DNA of 64,000 nt from Alistipes communis (GTDB taxonomy: Bacteria; Bacteroidota; Bacteroidia; Bacteroidales; Rikenellaceae): positions 1,674,001 through 1,738,000 of the forward strand of contig NZ_AP019735.1 in assembly GCF_006542665.1 (NCBI RefSeq), in the 5' to 3' direction. Positions 62,551-64,000 of the stretch are shown in pieces. The translations under genes and the position numbers were made by a program. The stretch's first letter is position 1, and every line of letters starts with the position of its first letter. The notes under the pieces are model-generated. The model saw nothing but the letters and a program-made list of their open reading frames with translations, did not search any database and was not told the DNA's origin.

Positions 62551-62687
62551 GGTTGGGTTGTCGTTCGAACAAGTGGGTCGAGAAGCGATCCGGCCGGGCT
62601 GCCCGACCCTCGGATCAGAGATTCATGCGGTGGTTCATTCGTCGGGTTTCGTTTTTTTGAAAGTTTTAGGTTTGGTTGTCTACGGCC

Positions 62688-62748
62688 GTTTTTCCGCCTC
62701 GGCATAGCCCGAATTTCACTTGGTTTTGCGTTCGGCTTAACGAAAACG
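62688..62748 (-). repeat. Hairpin repeat, diverged copy at the susC mRNA 5' end
   Basis: CGTTTTTCCGCCTCGGCATA, a degenerate centre, TTTGCGTTCGGCTTAACG and AAAACG. It lies right after the expected transcription start. Confidence 0.65.
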
Positions 62749-62761
62749 TCGTTAATGTTAA

Positions 62762-62792
62762 CAAAAATAAATAAAGAATTTGTTTGTTGCAA
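62762..62792 (-). promoter_or_regulatory. Promoter of the locus-2 SusC operon
   Basis: Minus strand TTG (62790-62792), a 20-nt spacer and TATTTTTG (62762-62769), in AT-rich DNA. Confidence 0.72.
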
Positions 62793-62947
62793 TACTTATC
62801 GAAAGAAAAAGATCATTTTCTATCTTTTTCGGAGTCGGGTATTTGGTTTTGATCGGAAACGGAATTCGTCCGGAGCGGCACGAGCCGTGGCGGGAAATGC
62901 GGAAAAATGAATAATGAAATCAGGGTTGCGAGCAGCCGGAAAGAACA

Positions 62948-62976
62948 CGGGCGGCGAGGTGTCGCCGCGCCGCCCG
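62948..62976 (-). terminator. Possible terminator after the PHP gene
   Basis: The 9-bp stem CGGGCGGCG / CGCCGCCCG has an 11-nt loop, 25 bp past the stop. The tail has only a weak T run, so it is a candidate only. Confidence 0.5.
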
Positions 62977-63000
62977 CTTTGCCGCCGTCGGACAGACGGA

Positions 63001-64000
63001 TTACAGCGTCAGCTCGATCTGCGGATGGTCCTGTTCGGAGTACCACATGTTCTCGACGGTCAGGCGCAGCGGCCTGTTCTGCGCAACGGTGGTCGTGACG
63101 GTCGAGAAGGGGTTGAGGATAAACGGATTCTGGCCCGGAAGCCGCAGAACGTACTGCACCGAGCTGTTGTTCGTCAGGCTCACCGTGCGGCGTCCCTTCG
63201 CATCGGTGTGGAGCACGCTCGTGCGCACCGATGCCGTGAAGAGGTCTTTCAGCAGTTGTTCGTCGCCGGCGATCGTACCGAACGAGTAGGCCAGCGTGCG
63301 GCGCGCCTCGATGGCTTCGCGCAGCGCTTCGAGCGTGTTCTCCTTGGCGAAGATCAGCGTCATGTTGCGGCGGTGTCCCTGTGCGCGATAGGTTTCGGTC
63401 GCCGAGTCGTGGATGTCGGTGTTGGCCGAGACGAAGAGGTTTTTGGCGTGCGCCCGCGAAATGGCCTTGGGGTAGAACTCGCCGCCGTTCATGATCTCGA
63501 TGCCGTCGATCAGCCCTTCGCCGTAGGCCGCGACCTCGAATTCGGGGTGTTCGAGACTTTTGCGGCGCCAGCCCGGGTGGTTGTGCATCACCAGCGCCCC
63601 CTGCGCCTTGGCGTTGCGCAACGATTGCAGGGCGTCGGCGGCGTAGATCGCGTTGTTGTCGGTGGTGAAAAGCGCGTTGTAGTGGCCGTAGGCGATCGGT
63701 TCGCGGGTGATTTCCGCGCCCGGAATGATCGTGATGCCGTACTTCGCGGCCGTCTCCTGCGCCAGCTTTACCGGGAAGTTCAGGTCGGACCGGATTCCCT
63801 GCTCGTCGGCCGGTTTGGCGATGATGTTGTAATTGACAGGTTCGGTGCCTTCCGGAACGTAACCTTTGAGGAAGTTGAGCATCTTGCCCTCGTGGCGGCG
63901 GTACTCCACGTGTTCGGTGATGGCCAGCACGTCCAGACCGTCGTACCACGCTTCGCGGACGCGGAATTCGGGCGTGCAGTCGCCGTCCGAGTAGATCGAA
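63001..64000 (-). CDS. PHP-domain phosphoesterase, Sb-PDE/CehA-like (N-terminus beyond window)
   Basis: The frame is open to the right edge, so at least 332 residues are visible and the start is missing. Near the edge the PHP pattern SIYSDGDCTPEFRVREAW, then LDVLAITEHVEYR, is clear. Further metal-site marks are PGAEIT, VMHNHPGW and SANTDIHDS. The C-terminal part (about the last 90 residues) is a beta-domain. The family includes phosphodiesterases such as Sb-PDE; that name is a best match from memory. It lies just upstream of the locus-2 susC on the same strand but is separated by the susC promoter, so it is linked in theme rather than in one transcript. Confidence 0.8.
   Translation of the reverse strand, partial: SIYSDGDCTPEFRVREAWYDGLDVLAITEHVEYRRHEGKMLNFLKGYVPEGTEPVNYNIIAKPADEQGIRSDLNFPVKLAQETAAKYGITIIPGAEITREPIAYGHYNALFTTDNNAIYAADALQSLRNAKAQGALVMHNHPGWRRKSLEHPEFEVAAYGEGLIDGIEIMNGGEFYPKAISRAHAKNLFVSANTDIHDSATETYRAQGHRRNMTLIFAKENTLEALREAIEARRTLAYSFGTIAGDEQLLKDLFTASVRTSVLHTDAKGRRTVSLTNNSSVQYVLRLPGQNPFILNPFSTVTTTVAQNRPLRLTVENMWYSEQDHPQIELTL

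Larger units (their letters stand above)
62373..63000. other. Gap between SusC (locus 2) and the PHP gene
   Basis: These 628 bases hold no credible gene. They contain the susC promoter (62762-62792), its long leader with three hairpin-repeat copies (62419-62480, 62498-62550, 62688-62748), and a GC-rich hairpin after the PHP gene (62948-62976). Nothing was recognised in 62551-62687 or 62793-62947. Confidence 0.6.

Noticed and set aside
62541..62792. Small minus-strand open frame upstream of the locus-2 SusC
   Set aside because: It spans repeat copies and the susC promoter and has no protein-like features.

Overview
The window looks like a chromosomal segment of a GC-rich gut Bacteroidota, most likely Rikenellaceae (Alistipes-like). 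Support comes from two SusC/SusD pairs, many lipoproteins with a Cys lipobox, DUF3078/DUF3108/DUF4252-type proteins, a Bacteroidota-length QueA, an insert-type IspG, and repeated use of the Bacteroidota promoter (TTTG or TTG, 19-21 nt, TAnnTTTG). No tRNA, rRNA, phage or transposase gene was recognised. The genus is inferred, not proven.

Left part (1-22.1 kb). Housekeeping and envelope genes: a DUF3078 outer-membrane protein (cut by the window edge), nfo, a class III aminotransferase, a trmH-rsgA-cvpA operon, a GH2-like protein whose two catalytic glutamates appear to be replaced, a WbqC protein, an acyltransferase and ispG. These are followed by a radical-SAM/SPASM enzyme paired with a small lipoprotein, a lipoprotein plus PagL-like deacylase pair, a GH123-like lipoprotein, recG, a DUF3108 protein, an esterase and a membrane coiled-coil protein.

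Accessory islands (22.2-37.9 kb). An AT-richer operon encodes a C10 (streptopain-like) cysteine peptidase followed by three paralogous small lipoproteins. A HAD phosphatase follows, then PUL-like locus 1 (SusC, SusD, calcineurin-type phosphoesterase) with a divergent large surface lipoprotein and a DeoR-family regulator.

Housekeeping block (38-52.7 kb). eno, queA, a DUF4252-like protein, nadB, prfC, a complete RND efflux operon, a D-lactate dehydrogenase-like gene, and an hsp20 gene preceded by a textbook sigma-54 promoter.

Right part (53-64 kb). PUL-like locus 2 on the minus strand: SusC, SusD, a second calcineurin-type phosphoesterase, a lipoprotein sharing a module with the locus-1 lipoprotein, and an exported sugar-isomerase-like TIM barrel. 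Directly upstream lies a PHP-domain (Sb-PDE-like) phosphodiesterase cut by the right edge. The two loci together suggest uptake and dephosphorylation of a phosphorylated or phosphodiester nutrient.

Across the window there is a family of short hairpin-bearing intergenic repeats. Some copies carry a complete consensus promoter placed directly before a gene, including a 75-bp unit amplified in tandem before the GH2 gene. Both SusC genes contain a 9-G homopolymer near the 5' end, which suggests phase variation.
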